In this document: one piece after another, positions 7,724 to 16,455 of the stretch
How positions within the stretch are numbered: the stretch's first letter is position 1
How the letters are laid out: every line of letters begins with the position of its first letter
Source of the DNA: Beijerinckiaceae bacterium
Lineage (GTDB): Bacteria; Pseudomonadota; Alphaproteobacteria; Rhizobiales; Beijerinckiaceae
DNA length: 47,552 nucleotides
NCBI GenBank assembly: GCA_947380915.1
Contig: CANCSY010000003.1
Span: 1 to 47,552, forward strand
Direction: 5' to 3'
The notes under the pieces: generated by a model
Database searches by the model: none
What the model saw: the letters and a program-made list of their open reading frames with translations, nothing else
What the model was told of the DNA's origin: nothing
Translations under genes and position numbers: made by a program

Positions 7724-8971
7724 GTGGTGAAGCCGGTCGAGCTCTATTGCTGGCACTTCATGTCCTACCCGCATCTGGCCCCGGACTTCGACCAGAAGCA
7801 CGACTCGGGTTGGGTCACGGTTCCAAACACACTCTGGGACAAGCAGAAGTCGCGCGGCCTGCTGCGCGAATACATCGACCAGTTGGTCTATGCCTCGGAG
7901 ATCGGCTTCGACGGCATGGTGCTCAACGAGCATCACCAGAACATCTACGGCTTGATGCCCTCGCCCAACATCATCGCCGCCGCGCTCGCCCATGCCACCA
8001 CCAAGGGTCGCATCGTTGTGCTCGGCAATCTCCTGCCGCTGCACGCCAATCCGCTGCGCGTGGCGGAAGAATATGCGATGCTCGACAATATGTGCGATGG
8101 TCGTCTGGTGGCCGGTTTTGCGCCGGGCTCCGGTCCTGAGACCTTCAACTACGACGTACCCTCCGCGCCCTCGCGCGAGCAGTTCTGGGAAGCGCTCGAC
8201 CTCATCCGTCGCGCCTGGACGCAGCCTGGCCCCTTTCCCTATGACGGCAAGCATTATTCGCTGCGCTATGTGAACCCGTGGCCGCAGCCTACCCAGGACC
8301 CGCATCCGCCCATCTGGATTCCCTCGGGTCGCTCCAAGGGCACCCTGCGAGAGATCGCCAAGCATGGCTATTGCTACTTCCTGTCGTCGCGCAGCCATGG
8401 CGCCGCCACCGCGAAGTCGCAGCAAATCTTCGAGCAGGTGCTGGGTGAATTCAACCAGCGCTATGAGCCCCATCGCATGGGGATTCTGATGTCGGTCGTC
8501 GTTGGCGAGACCGACAAGGAAGCGCAGGAGATGGGCAAAGAAGGCATCTGGTATTTCCTGAAGAACTGCCTCAAGGGCCATCAACGCCGCGAGGGCCGCC
8601 AACTCACCTATGGCCCGGGTGTCCCCTATATTCCCGCTTCCGAATGGGGCGATTTCCTGCGCAGCACCGATCCGACGACGCCCTTGCTGGGCGATACGGA
8701 GGACTGGGACGACCTGCAGCGTTCCCAGTCCATTCTCGTGGGCAGCCCGGACACGATCTACGAGCGCCTTCGCGGTTTGCTCGAACTGGCGCCTGTCGGC
8801 AACCTGTTGTTGCAGTTTCATCTCGGCAACATGGACAATGCCTTCGCGCGCAAGAGCATGCATCTTTTCGCCACGCAAGTTGCGCCGCGCCTGCGCGAGG
8901 ATTCGATCCGGATCTTCGGTGAAAAATATCCCTATCTTGCAGAAAAACAGATGGCCGAGGTGGTGAAGTGA
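7724..8971 (+). CDS. Luciferase-like (LLM) flavin-dependent monooxygenase
   Basis: This 415-residue protein belongs to the bacterial-luciferase superfamily. These enzymes use reduced FMN, supplied by a separate reductase, and oxygen to oxidise a small organic substrate, often by Baeyer-Villiger or desulfonation/C-S cleavage chemistry. Family marks are F-D-G-M-V-L-N-E-H-H (about 65-75), the A-EEYAMLDNMCDGRLVAGF region, PGSGPETFNY and the P-P-I-W-I-PSG strand near residue 200. The start is GTG (first of two) with AAGGGAG seven bases upstream. Its stop overlaps the GTG of the alpha/beta hydrolase gene by four bases, so the two are translationally coupled. It is longer than most LLM proteins (330-380). 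A reductase gene was not seen nearby. A Baeyer-Villiger ester product would suit the hydrolase next door; this is inference. Confidence 0.87.
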   Translation: MVKPVELYCWHFMSYPHLAPDFDQKHDSGWVTVPNTLWDKQKSRGLLREYIDQLVYASEIGFDGMVLNEHHQNIYGLMPSPNIIAAALAHATTKGRIVVLGNLLPLHANPLRVAEEYAMLDNMCDGRLVAGFAPGSGPETFNYDVPSAPSREQFWEALDLIRRAWTQPGPFPYDGKHYSLRYVNPWPQPTQDPHPPIWIPSGRSKGTLREIAKHGYCYFLSSRSHGAATAKSQQIFEQVLGEFNQRYEPHRMGILMSVVVGETDKEAQEMGKEGIWYFLKNCLKGHQRREGRQLTYGPGVPYIPASEWGDFLRSTDPTTPLLGDTEDWDDLQRSQSILVGSPDTIYERLRGLLELAPVGNLLLQFHLGNMDNAFARKSMHLFATQVAPRLREDSIRIFGEKYPYLAEKQMAEVVK

Positions 8972-9786
8972 TTCCGAACCTGATCAAAGTGCGCGGCCGT
9001 GAGGTCGCGATCCTGGAAGCAGGTTCCGGGGAACCGCTCGTTTATCTGCACGGCTTTGCGGACGTCCATGCGGCGCCGGCCGAATTCCAGAGCTTTCACC
9101 ACCTCCTCGCCCAAGGCTGCAGGCTCATCGCGCCCGCCCTGCCGGGGGTGAACGGTTCGGAAGAACTCACCGAGGGCCGCAACATCGAGGACGTCGCCTT
9201 CCACATGATGGAAGTGATGGATGCGCTCGGGCTCGAAAAGTTCGACGTGATCGGTCACTGCGCCGGTGGCTGGGTGGCGGCCGAAATGGCCGTGCGACAT
9301 CCCGAGCGGGTGAAGAAGCTCGGCCTCATCGGCGCATCCGGGCTCTTCATCGAGGGCGAGTTGATCGGCGACGTGTTCATGCATGCCCAGCCCGAGCGCG
9401 GCATAGACTACCAGAGCTTGCGCAACCTGCTGTTCCGCAACTCCGACCATCCCATGGCCCTGCAATACTTCCCCAACGGGCGTGGTGACATCGACACCGA
9501 GGTGCGTCGCTACCAGATGCTGCGCTTTGGCTCTTTCTTCGGGTTCAAGCCGGCCTATTTCTACAACCGCCTGCTGCGGGAACGCCTCTACCGCGCCGCC
9601 ATGCCATCCTGCGTCATCTGGGGCGGTGAGGACCATATGGTCCCGCTCGCCCACGGAAAGGCCTTTGCGGAGGGGCTGGGCCAATGCCAGCCATTGCATG
9701 TGATCCCCGGCGCCGGCCATGCGTTGTTGCTGGAGGAACCGGAGGCTGTCGCGGCCATCCTGACGCGGTTCCTGACGGCCAAGTGA
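8968..9786 (+). CDS. Alpha/beta hydrolase with a cysteine nucleophile
   Basis: This 272-residue hydrolase of the alpha/beta fold has the oxyanion H-G-F at 28-30, the nucleophile elbow G-H-C98-A-G, an acid at D222 in WGGEDH and the base H251 in PGAGH. The nucleophile codon (9259-9261) is TGC, so cysteine replaces the usual serine, as in dienelactone hydrolases, although the overall sequence is closer to MhpC-like C-C or ester hydrolases. No signal peptide is present. It starts with GTG inside the end of the LLM gene (4-base overlap) and is followed 82 bases later by Bug3, so the three form one operon under the divergent LysR protein. The likely role is hydrolysis of the oxygenase product. Confidence 0.87.
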   Translation: MIPNLIKVRGREVAILEAGSGEPLVYLHGFADVHAAPAEFQSFHHLLAQGCRLIAPALPGVNGSEELTEGRNIEDVAFHMMEVMDALGLEKFDVIGHCAGGWVAAEMAVRHPERVKKLGLIGASGLFIEGELIGDVFMHAQPERGIDYQSLRNLLFRNSDHPMALQYFPNGRGDIDTEVRRYQMLRFGSFFGFKPAYFYNRLLRERLYRAAMPSCVIWGGEDHMVPLAHGKAFAEGLGQCQPLHVIPGAGHALLLEEPEAVAAILTRFLTAK

Positions 9787-9868
9787 CAATCGTCACCGCA
9801 ATCAGTAGAAAATTTCCCCTCAAGGGGAGGGGCCGCAGAGGCCCGCCGGGTTGAATGGAGAGACATAG

Positions 9869-10891
9869 ATGGCTCGCAGCACCTGCTTTGCCCTGCGCGG
9901 CGTAACTCTCGTCGCGGCGCTGCTGGTCGGCGCACCGGCTTTCGCGCAGGACGTCGACTTCGCGCGCAAGACGATCACGATCTATATCGGTAACACGGCT
10001 GGCGGCAGCTACGATCTATATGGCCGCGTCGTGGCGCGTTTTCTGGGCAAGCACCTGCCAGGCAATCCCACCGTTATCGCCACCAACATGCCGGGCGCCG
10101 GCACCTTGCGCGCCGCCAACTTCATCTATGAGGTCGCGCCCAAGGACGGCACCGCCCTCGGAATCGTCACGGAGACCCTGGCGATGGAGCAGGTCGTCGG
10201 CAATCCGTCGGTCCAGTATGACGCGGCGCGATTCCACTGGCTCGGTCGCATCGCCTCGTCGAACAACATCCACTTTCAGTGGCATACGGCCAAGGTCCAG
10301 TCGATCGAGGAAGCCAGGAGAACCGAAACGACCGTTGCTGCGGCCGGCGCCGGCAACCTGTCGGAAGTGATACCGAACCTGTTGAACAAGGTGCTGGGAA
10401 CCAGGTTCAAGGTCATCAGCGGCTATCCGGCCTCGGCCGAGGGCATGCTGGCGATGGAACGCGGCGAAGTCGATGGCGCCGCCGGTTCCTGGGCAGCCGT
10501 GCGCATTGGCAAGAAGGACTGGCTTGAGAACAAGAAGATCAAGATCATCCTTCAGGACGTGCCCGAGCGCACGCGCGACCTGCCGGACGTGCCCGCGCTG
10601 GGCGAACTCGGCGACAATCCCGATGACAAGCAACTCCTGAACCTCTACGCCTCGGGCGGCGCCATCGGCCGCGCCTTCATCCTGCCACCGGGCACGCCGG
10701 AAAACGTCCTCAAGACATTGCAGGATGGTTTCATGGCGATGATCAGGGATCCGGAGATGATCGCCGAGATGCAGAAGACCAATCTCGACCTCGAGCCTCT
10801 GCCGGCCTCAAGCCAATATGCCGAGGTGAAGAAGACCCTCGCCACATCCGCCACCGTCGTGCAGCGCGCCAAGACCCTCTTCGGACGCTGA
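9869..10891 (+). CDS. TctC/Bug-type periplasmic solute receptor (Bug3)
   Basis: Residues 1-27 are a signal peptide (LLVGAPAFAQ). Mature motifs are NTAGGSYDLYGR, NMPGAG, APKDGTA, GYPASAEGMLAMERGE and PPGTPENV, over 340 residues. It closes the LLM-hydrolase-Bug3 operon and should deliver the compound that operon degrades, but no TctAB partner is encoded near it. GGAGAG stands just before the ATG at 9869. Upstream, CCCCTCAAGGGG (about 9818-9829) is a short palindrome in the 82-base gap, which may lower or separate its expression from the enzymes. Codon use is as GC-rich as the two enzymes before it. Confidence 0.88.
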   Translation: MARSTCFALRGVTLVAALLVGAPAFAQDVDFARKTITIYIGNTAGGSYDLYGRVVARFLGKHLPGNPTVIATNMPGAGTLRAANFIYEVAPKDGTALGIVTETLAMEQVVGNPSVQYDAARFHWLGRIASSNNIHFQWHTAKVQSIEEARRTETTVAAAGAGNLSEVIPNLLNKVLGTRFKVISGYPASAEGMLAMERGEVDGAAGSWAAVRIGKKDWLENKKIKIILQDVPERTRDLPDVPALGELGDNPDDKQLLNLYASGGAIGRAFILPPGTPENVLKTLQDGFMAMIRDPEMIAEMQKTNLDLEPLPASSQYAEVKKTLATSATVVQRAKTLFGR

Positions 10892-11007
10892 GGGTAGAGG
10901 AAGTCGTAAAGTCTGTCGGTGTTTTAAGGGGAAGATCGTAGAAAGAGCGTTAGAAGGGCGGTTTACAAACCTCGCACCTTGCGTCGTGGAGGGTTGCATT
11001 CGATGGC

Positions 11008-11685
11008 CTATTTCAACATGTCCTCGTAGTTGGCGCCCATGACTGTTCCAATCCCGGTTCCCGCCAAAATCTCCTTCGCCATCAAATCCTCCTTGGCGAC
11101 AATCCTTTCCGCAGCGGCGAGAACTTTCTCGATATGCTTTTCCGCCACGAAAATCGTGGCGCTGCGATCAGCCAGCACATAATCACCTGGATGCACAGTC
11201 ACATCACCGATTTGCACGGGCTCATTTGTCGATTGCTCGACGATGCGTCCACGTGCGGTCCTGGCCGTCCAGGAGCGCGCGAAGACCGGAAACCCCATCT
11301 CCATGGCCTGATCGATGTCGCGCACGGGTCCCTCTGCGATCACGCCTTCTATGCCCTTGGTTTGGGCGCCCATGGACAGGAGGCCGCCCCAACTTCCTGC
11401 CTCGATCCCTGAGCGCTGCTCCACCACGATGATGGAGCCGGGGCCGCCCAGTTCTATGGCCGTCGCGCATAGATGCCTGGGCGGTCCTTCCCTTTTAACG
11501 CCAGCGACGAGCCGCACGGTGATGGCGCGCCCAGCGATACGCCCCCCGCCTGATCCCTGAATCAGGCCAGACACCACGCCCGTCAATTTCAGCTGATCCA
11601 GCGCATCAGAGAGCGCGCAGCAATCGATGCGCGCCAGTCGCGCGAGTAGATCCGTAGCTTGCGTCATGGCGTCTTGTCTCATCAT
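11008..11685 (-). CDS. RraA/LigK-like aldolase or decarboxylase (4-carboxy-4-hydroxy-2-oxoadipate type)
   Basis: This protein of 225 residues is of the RraA/HMG-aldolase fold. Members cleave 4-hydroxy-4-carboxy-2-oxoadipate or 4-hydroxy-4-methyl-2-oxoglutarate to two keto acids and also decarboxylate oxaloacetate. Family marks are ALSDALDQ near the N-terminus, GGPGSIIVVE, GLLSMGAQTKGIEG and EGPVRDID, whose R and D are the conserved active-site and metal residues. It is the last gene of the minus-strand operon, directly after the LigJ-like gene; in the gallate/protocatechuate 4,5-cleavage pathway LigK acts right after LigJ. The ATG at 11685 has GAGG upstream; a GTG at 11706 overlaps the previous stop (GTGA) and is the alternative start. 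Function at family level is firm, the exact reaction is inferred. Confidence 0.83.
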   Translation of the reverse strand: MMRQDAMTQATDLLARLARIDCCALSDALDQLKLTGVVSGLIQGSGGGRIAGRAITVRLVAGVKREGPPRHLCATAIELGGPGSIIVVEQRSGIEAGSWGGLLSMGAQTKGIEGVIAEGPVRDIDQAMEMGFPVFARSWTARTARGRIVEQSTNEPVQIGDVTVHPGDYVLADRSATIFVAEKHIEKVLAAAERIVAKEDLMAKEILAGTGIGTVMGANYEDMLK

Positions 11686-11702
11686 TTGACCTCGGGCGCA
11701 GT

Positions 11703-12722
11703 TCACGCTGCGATCTTGAACAGTTTCGTGGCGTTATCCTGCAAGATCGCTTGCTTGTCAGCCGCGCTCAGCCAAATGGCGTCACGCAGTATAGGCATGA
11801 TGTCGTCATAGGTGCGGCCAGTTGCGGGGTTGCGAGCGGAACCGACGCCTGGGCATTCAGCGCCAAACAGGCAGCGGTCGGCGCCGACTGTCTCAATCAG
11901 CATGCGCAGAGCGGACTCGGTGTAGAGCACGGTGTCGTAATAGAGGCTGCGCATGGCCTGGGAGAAGAGTTTGCCGCCGGGCTTGCGCGCGCTTGCGGCC
12001 TCGAAGCGGCCAAGTTGATAAGGAATGGCGCCGCCGCCATGGCTGATGATGATCTTGAGCGCCGGGAAATCCTTGAAGACATCGGAGTTCAGCAGGCCAA
12101 CAGTCGCAGTCGTCTCTTCATTGATAAAGTGCAGCGTGTAGGGTTCACGGTCTGCGCAATGGGAGCAAGTGGCGTGCACATGGGCGGGGATGTCATGTTC
12201 GCAGAGTCGTTCGTAGAGGGGATACCAGTAACGGTCGCCCATGGGCGGGGCCTTGCCATTGCCGCGATTCTCGTAGGGATCGGGATTGAGAAGGCAACCC
12301 TTGAAGCCCAGCTTCACGCAGCGATCCAGTTCGCGTATCGCCATGTCGAGCGGCTCGCCCGGCGACTGCGGCAACCCGCAAACGCCAACGAACCGATCAG
12401 GATAAAGCTGCGTCTGCCGATAAATGACGTCGTTCACCTCTTCAGTGAACCATTGCACCAGCTTCGAGGGCTTTTCCGAATGCATCATCTGAAACGGGCG
12501 GGGCGAGACGCATTGCACATGCGTCCCTACTTCATCAAGAAAGGCCATGTGGCTCTTGTCGCCGCCTTCGAACCGTTTTTTCTCCACGGCGTTGCGAATC
12601 TCATCATCACTGAATTTGAGACCACCGCGACCATGGGCGCCGCGATGAGAAAGCAGGGAGGCCTTGTAAGCCCAAAGTTCCGCAGGCGCGCTCACATGCG
12701 CATGGCAATCGATGATTTTCAC
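11703..12722 (-). CDS. Amidohydrolase-2 family, 4-oxalomesaconate hydratase (LigJ)-like
   Basis: This 339-residue protein starts IIDCHAHV with H7-x-H9, then shows VGVCGLPQSP (about 113-121), LNPDP (145-149), DRYWYPLYER (163-172), H181/H183, SHGGGAIPYQLGRF (227-240) and FGAEC (286-290), where E289 stands in place of the Asp of typical amidohydrolases. As I recall, this set, including that Glu, is characteristic of LigJ, which hydrates 4-oxalomesaconate to 4-carboxy-4-hydroxy-2-oxoadipate in the cytoplasm using zinc. A longer frame reaches 12911, but the GTG at 12722 has GGAGGAAAAT next to it and begins at the conserved strand, so it is preferred. It lies between the DesZ/LigB-type dioxygenase and RraA genes. 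Related ACMSD-type decarboxylases are the main alternative. Confidence 0.82.
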   Translation of the reverse strand: MKIIDCHAHVSAPAELWAYKASLLSHRGAHGRGGLKFSDDEIRNAVEKKRFEGGDKSHMAFLDEVGTHVQCVSPRPFQMMHSEKPSKLVQWFTEEVNDVIYRQTQLYPDRFVGVCGLPQSPGEPLDMAIRELDRCVKLGFKGCLLNPDPYENRGNGKAPPMGDRYWYPLYERLCEHDIPAHVHATCSHCADREPYTLHFINEETTATVGLLNSDVFKDFPALKIIISHGGGAIPYQLGRFEAASARKPGGKLFSQAMRSLYYDTVLYTESALRMLIETVGADRCLFGAECPGVGSARNPATGRTYDDIMPILRDAIWLSAADKQAILQDNATKLFKIAA

Positions 12723-12847
12723 ATTTTCCTCCGATTTTATCCCTGTTGAACTGCGTTCATTTTCCAGATTGTGTCCGCAGGTCAAAGGGTCGTCAAGCAA
12801 TGGGGATTGAGGTATCGACGCTGGTCGCCGCGTAAAAGGAAGACGCC

Positions 12848-13855
12848 TTATTTGACATCCCACCAGAAGAAGCCATTGGCGGTGCCAGTGCCCGCGATGG
12901 AGCGATAGCAAGGCACATAGTCAAACTGATGCATCTCCACCTTCATGTCCTCCATCAAACCCGCCAGCGAAATCCATGATTTCAGCTCGGATGTGCCCGA
13001 CTGCAATTGCGCCAGGGGTATGGAGCACAAATAGTCCTTGTCGCCATTGCGCAGCGCCTTGATGAAACGCTGGTCAAAATCTTCATCGATGACGAAATGG
13101 CTCATGCCGCCGGAGGCGAAGACGGCCACTTTCTTGTCGGAGGCCCAACTGTCGATGGCCCGCTTCACCACCTTGCCGAATTCATAGGCGCGGCGCGCGC
13201 TGGGCTGGTTCGGCGGAAAGAATGTGTTCTGGATCACCGGAACATTCGGCACGACCTTGTCGCGCATCACCTGTCGATAGATATGACCGAAGGCATGCGG
13301 CGCGCCGTTTTTGGCCTGCCTTGGCCATATTTTCGAAGTCGCCACATCAAAGTCGGCCGCGCATAATTCCTTGATGATATGCTCCCCCAACTCGGGCAGC
13401 GCGTCATACTCGGTATAAGTTTGCGTCGCATGGCCGAACTCCGCCTCTTTGATGCCGGGTGGCGATTTGGCGCGGCTTTCCTCGGTTTGCGGATAATTTG
13501 GAATCTTGTCGCCGTGGAAAACAAAGAAAGCGGGATTGAATTCGTCATTGAAGACCTCGCGCTGGTCATTGCCCAGAATGACCGCGACATCAGCGCCGAC
13601 CTCAGCCCATTTATCGGCGAGTTGCTCCATCGCCACATGGCAACGACGATGGGATTCGCGAATGCCTTCGCTTGATGATTTCTCCGCAAGGCCCTCGGCG
13701 CTGCGCAGCTTCACCAATTCATCGAAAGAATGGACGCCGTCCCGCCAGGGATGCTTTCCCGCCCTGTCAGCGGGCAGACGCAGCAGCCATTCCTCCGGTG
13801 TCGTATGCAATTGAGGACCATGTGTGGTCGCCATAGTGAGAACGATGTCCGCCAT
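12848..13855 (-). CDS. DesZ/LigB-type class III extradiol ring-cleavage dioxygenase
   Basis: This 335-residue protein is a LigB-superfamily enzyme. These non-heme Fe(II) enzymes open catechol- or gallate-type rings. It begins ATTHGPQL (H12 would be the first iron ligand), has VILGNDQREVF at 92-102, and ASGGMSHFVIDEDFD (247-261), where H253 matches the catalytic histidine of LigB. The glutamate ligand of LigB aligns with D259 and the second histidine ligand with Q98, both by hand alignment, so iron binding deserves checking. It resembles 3-O-methylgallate/gallate dioxygenases (DesZ-type) more than LigB itself and has no separate alpha subunit gene nearby. GGGAGAGGG precedes the ATG. It follows the solute receptor gene by 39 bases and precedes the LigJ-like gene. 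Confidence 0.82.
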   Translation of the reverse strand: MADIVLTMATTHGPQLHTTPEEWLLRLPADRAGKHPWRDGVHSFDELVKLRSAEGLAEKSSSEGIRESHRRCHVAMEQLADKWAEVGADVAVILGNDQREVFNDEFNPAFFVFHGDKIPNYPQTEESRAKSPPGIKEAEFGHATQTYTEYDALPELGEHIIKELCAADFDVATSKIWPRQAKNGAPHAFGHIYRQVMRDKVVPNVPVIQNTFFPPNQPSARRAYEFGKVVKRAIDSWASDKKVAVFASGGMSHFVIDEDFDQRFIKALRNGDKDYLCSIPLAQLQSGTSELKSWISLAGLMEDMKVEMHQFDYVPCYRSIAGTGTANGFFWWDVK

Positions 13856-13894
13856 TTGGCCCTCTCCCTGTTTCAGTCGCTATGATCAATGAGA

Positions 13895-15460
13895 TCACTT
13901 CCAGCGCATTGTGTTCGTTTCCGCGCCGTAGACGCCGATGGACCCTTTATCAATCTGAAGATCCTTGCTGTGGACAAATACGGCGGGCTTCGTGGAGATT
14001 GGCAGTACATAGGCCTGCTCAACAGCTCGATCATAGATGCGCGTATAGATTTCGCGCCGCCTGGCGTCATCGAGGTCCGAGACGGCCTGCGCCGAAAGTG
14101 CCTTGATCTGCGTGTCCTGCCAATAGTCGCGCGGACCGTCGCTGAAGAAATAATCAACAGTCGAATAGGCGTCAGGCAGCCCGCCAGAGCTCCATTCGTT
14201 GATGAGGATCTGCTGCTTGCCAAGGCGCTGTTTATCGCGATAGGCGGCGAAAGTGGCGCGATCAACCTTGGCGCGCACGCCAATCTTGCGCATTTCACCC
14301 GCCAGCGCCTCTGCAAGCCCGAACACGCTTGGAGTCGCCAGCAACTCGACCTCGAAGCCGTCGGGATAACCAGCTTCCGTCAGCAGCGCTTTGGCGGCGG
14401 CGCGGTCGAAGGGTCTTGGTTTGGCGGAGAATCCGCAGCCAAATTGCGACTTGAAACACAATTCATCCAGCACCTTGGCCTCGTCGCCGCCCGCCACCAC
14501 GCTTTTCGTGATGAGATCGCGATCAATCGAACGGAATAGCGCCTGCCGCACACGAATGTCCGCCAGCGGCTTGTTACCGGAGCGTCCGCTTGCGTCGATC
14601 GCCATGTAGTTGAAAGTCAGGCCCTGGGTCGCCGTGACGGCGAGGCGAGGATCGGCGCTCAGGAACGCCGCCTGATCCTTTTCGGCGACCTTGAGATAGT
14701 CGAGACCGCCAACAGCCAATTGTGCGATCTGCGTCTGCTGATCAGGAATAGGCTGAACATGGACGCGCCCGATCGCCGCCGCCGGTTTGCAGGCGCTGGC
14801 CTGAGGGTAACGGGGGTTCTTGACCAGCATGATCCCCTTGTTCACGTCGACGAACTCGGCCTTGTAAGGCCCGGTGCCGATGGGTGTCTTGATGCCGAAT
14901 TCGGACCGTCGCGCGGGGTCCCCATGCACGGATTTGGGGATCATGGGCATGGAGCTCATGGCGAGGCGCACCAGGGCGGGCGCAAAGGGGACCTTGGCGT
15001 GGATGCGCACCTTGAAGCGATCGACCAGCTCCGCGCTTTCGATCCATGACCAGTTCTCGGTGAAACGGAGCTTGCTGTTGGGGTCGAGCAACCAGCTCAG
15101 CGTATAGACAACATCCTCGCCTGAGAAATCCGAGCCATCGTGAAATTTGATGTCCTGTCGCAGGCTCACTTCAAGAAGGCGATCATTCACCCAGCTCCAG
15201 GATGTCGCCAGCAATGGTTCAAGCGTGCCCTTGGCTGGATCAAAACACATCAGGCTATCGAAAACCGCGCCAGCGATGAAACCCGCTTCAGGCTTTGAAT
15301 CCTCATAGATCAGGATAGAGCCGATGGGGTCGGCGAAGGCAAGGCGCAGAGTGTCCTTGGCCTTTTGCGCCTGTGCGGTGGCGAGTGGCAAGGCCACAGT
15401 CGCCAGGAGTCCTGCGCAGGTCAGGCGTGTCAGGGATCTGAGAAGCGAGTTATGAATCAT
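13895..15460 (-). CDS. Family-5 ABC transporter solute-binding protein (DppA/OppA type)
   Basis: This exported receptor of 521 residues belongs to the peptide/nickel/opine class (SBP_bac_5). Residues 1-31 form the signal peptide, ending ATAQA. The mature protein shows the class patterns of LEPLLATSW, KFHDGSDFSGEDVVYTLSWL, FKVRIH, GTGPYKA and the later VRQALFRSIDRD region. Although named for peptides, the class also binds glycosides, opines and aromatic compounds. The frame extends 40 codons further upstream, but the ATG at 15460 has GGAGG seven bases before it and overlaps the stop of the ATPase gene in ATGA. It is the fifth gene of the operon, between the transporter and the ring-cleavage genes, which suggests an aromatic or related ligand. 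Confidence 0.9.
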   Translation of the reverse strand: MIHNSLLRSLTRLTCAGLLATVALPLATAQAQKAKDTLRLAFADPIGSILIYEDSKPEAGFIAGAVFDSLMCFDPAKGTLEPLLATSWSWVNDRLLEVSLRQDIKFHDGSDFSGEDVVYTLSWLLDPNSKLRFTENWSWIESAELVDRFKVRIHAKVPFAPALVRLAMSSMPMIPKSVHGDPARRSEFGIKTPIGTGPYKAEFVDVNKGIMLVKNPRYPQASACKPAAAIGRVHVQPIPDQQTQIAQLAVGGLDYLKVAEKDQAAFLSADPRLAVTATQGLTFNYMAIDASGRSGNKPLADIRVRQALFRSIDRDLITKSVVAGGDEAKVLDELCFKSQFGCGFSAKPRPFDRAAAKALLTEAGYPDGFEVELLATPSVFGLAEALAGEMRKIGVRAKVDRATFAAYRDKQRLGKQQILINEWSSGGLPDAYSTVDYFFSDGPRDYWQDTQIKALSAQAVSDLDDARRREIYTRIYDRAVEQAYVLPISTKPAVFVHSKDLQIDKGSIGVYGAETNTMRWK

Positions 15461-16455
15461 GGATGCGCCTCCGGTGGATATAAGAGACATTCGATGTGGT
15501 GATCTTGCGCTCGTGCGGCTTGTGGCGCCTTTGTGGAGCAGATGTCGCGCGCTACGGCGCAACGGGGATGAAAGGCGCATCCCGTGGGTGGATTGAGCGG
15601 ATCTGGAAAGCCCTGGGCGAGATGAAGTTCCGGGAGGTCGAGATGTGGATCGGGCGTCAGGATCGAGCCCAGCAGCGCCTGCGCATAGGGGTGGCCTGGC
15701 TTGTCGAGAATATCGCTGGCCAGGCCCAGCTCCACGATGCGGCCCAGATACATGACCGCCACGCGGTCAGCCATATAGTCGAGAACGCCGAGATCATGGC
15801 TGATGAAGATATAGGTCAGATTGAATGTCGTGCGCAGATCCTTCAGCAGATTGAGGATTTGCGCCTGTACGGATACATCGAGGGCTGATGTCGGCTCATC
15901 GCAGATGAGGATCTCCGGCTTCGCCACCAGGGCGCGCGCGATGGCCACACGCTGGCGCTGGCCGCCAGACAATTGGCTTGGATAGGAGTGTAGAAGCCGG
16001 AGAGGCAGTCCAACCTGAGACATGATAGCTTCGACGTCGTCGTGGCGTTCCGCGCCTGTCCCTATGCCATGGGCCTCGAGCGGCAGGCGGATGATCTGTC
16101 CGATGGTCTTGCGCGGATTGAGCGATGAATAGGGATCCTGAAAGATTGGCTGGATCTTGCGCGCCAGTTCTCGCCTGTCGATGCCGACGATATTGCGCCC
16201 GTCGATTTTGATTTCGCCATGGGTGGGCTTCATCAAGCCGAGCATCATCCGTGAGAGGGTGGTCTTGCCGCTGCCGGATTCCCCCGCAATGCCCAGACAT
16301 TCTCCGCGCCGAACGCTCAGATCTATGTCCGCGACAGCGCGAAGGACCTTGCCCTGGCTGAAAAATCCGCCGCCCACATTGAAGCTGCGCGACAGGCTGC
16401 GCACTTCAAGCGCGGGCGTTGGTTCGATTGCCTTGTGGTTCATCGGCGCCGTCAT
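15457..16455 (-). CDS. ABC transporter ATP-binding protein, DppF type
   Basis: This 332-residue protein is the second ATPase of the family-5 importer. It has Walker A GESGSGKTT (about 59-67), a Q-loop FQDPYSSLNPR, the signature LSGGQRQRVAIARAL, Walker B ILICDEPTSALD and the H-loop FISHD. The C-terminal oligopeptide/dipeptide extension (about 255-332) includes the CAFHPRC cysteine motif typical of DppF/OppF, which commonly binds an iron-sulfur cluster or metal. It starts in an ATGA overlap with the DppD-type gene and ends in an ATGA overlap with the receptor gene, so translation is coupled on both sides. Confidence 0.94.
   Translation of the reverse strand: MTAPMNHKAIEPTPALEVRSLSRSFNVGGGFFSQGKVLRAVADIDLSVRRGECLGIAGESGSGKTTLSRMMLGLMKPTHGEIKIDGRNIVGIDRRELARKIQPIFQDPYSSLNPRKTIGQIIRLPLEAHGIGTGAERHDDVEAIMSQVGLPLRLLHSYPSQLSGGQRQRVAIARALVAKPEILICDEPTSALDVSVQAQILNLLKDLRTTFNLTYIFISHDLGVLDYMADRVAVMYLGRIVELGLASDILDKPGHPYAQALLGSILTPDPHLDLPELHLAQGFPDPLNPPTGCAFHPRCAVARDICSTKAPQAARAQDHHIECLLYPPEAHP

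Noticed and set aside
7592..8878. Open frame of 428 codons on the minus strand
   Set aside because: Antisense to the LLM monooxygenase gene, which has clear motifs and a ribosome site.
8932..9789. Open frame of 285 codons on the minus strand
   Set aside because: A shadow of the alpha/beta hydrolase gene, whose catalytic triad is plain.
11751..12749. Open frame of 332 codons on the plus strand
   Set aside because: Antisense to the LigJ-like gene and without any family resemblance.
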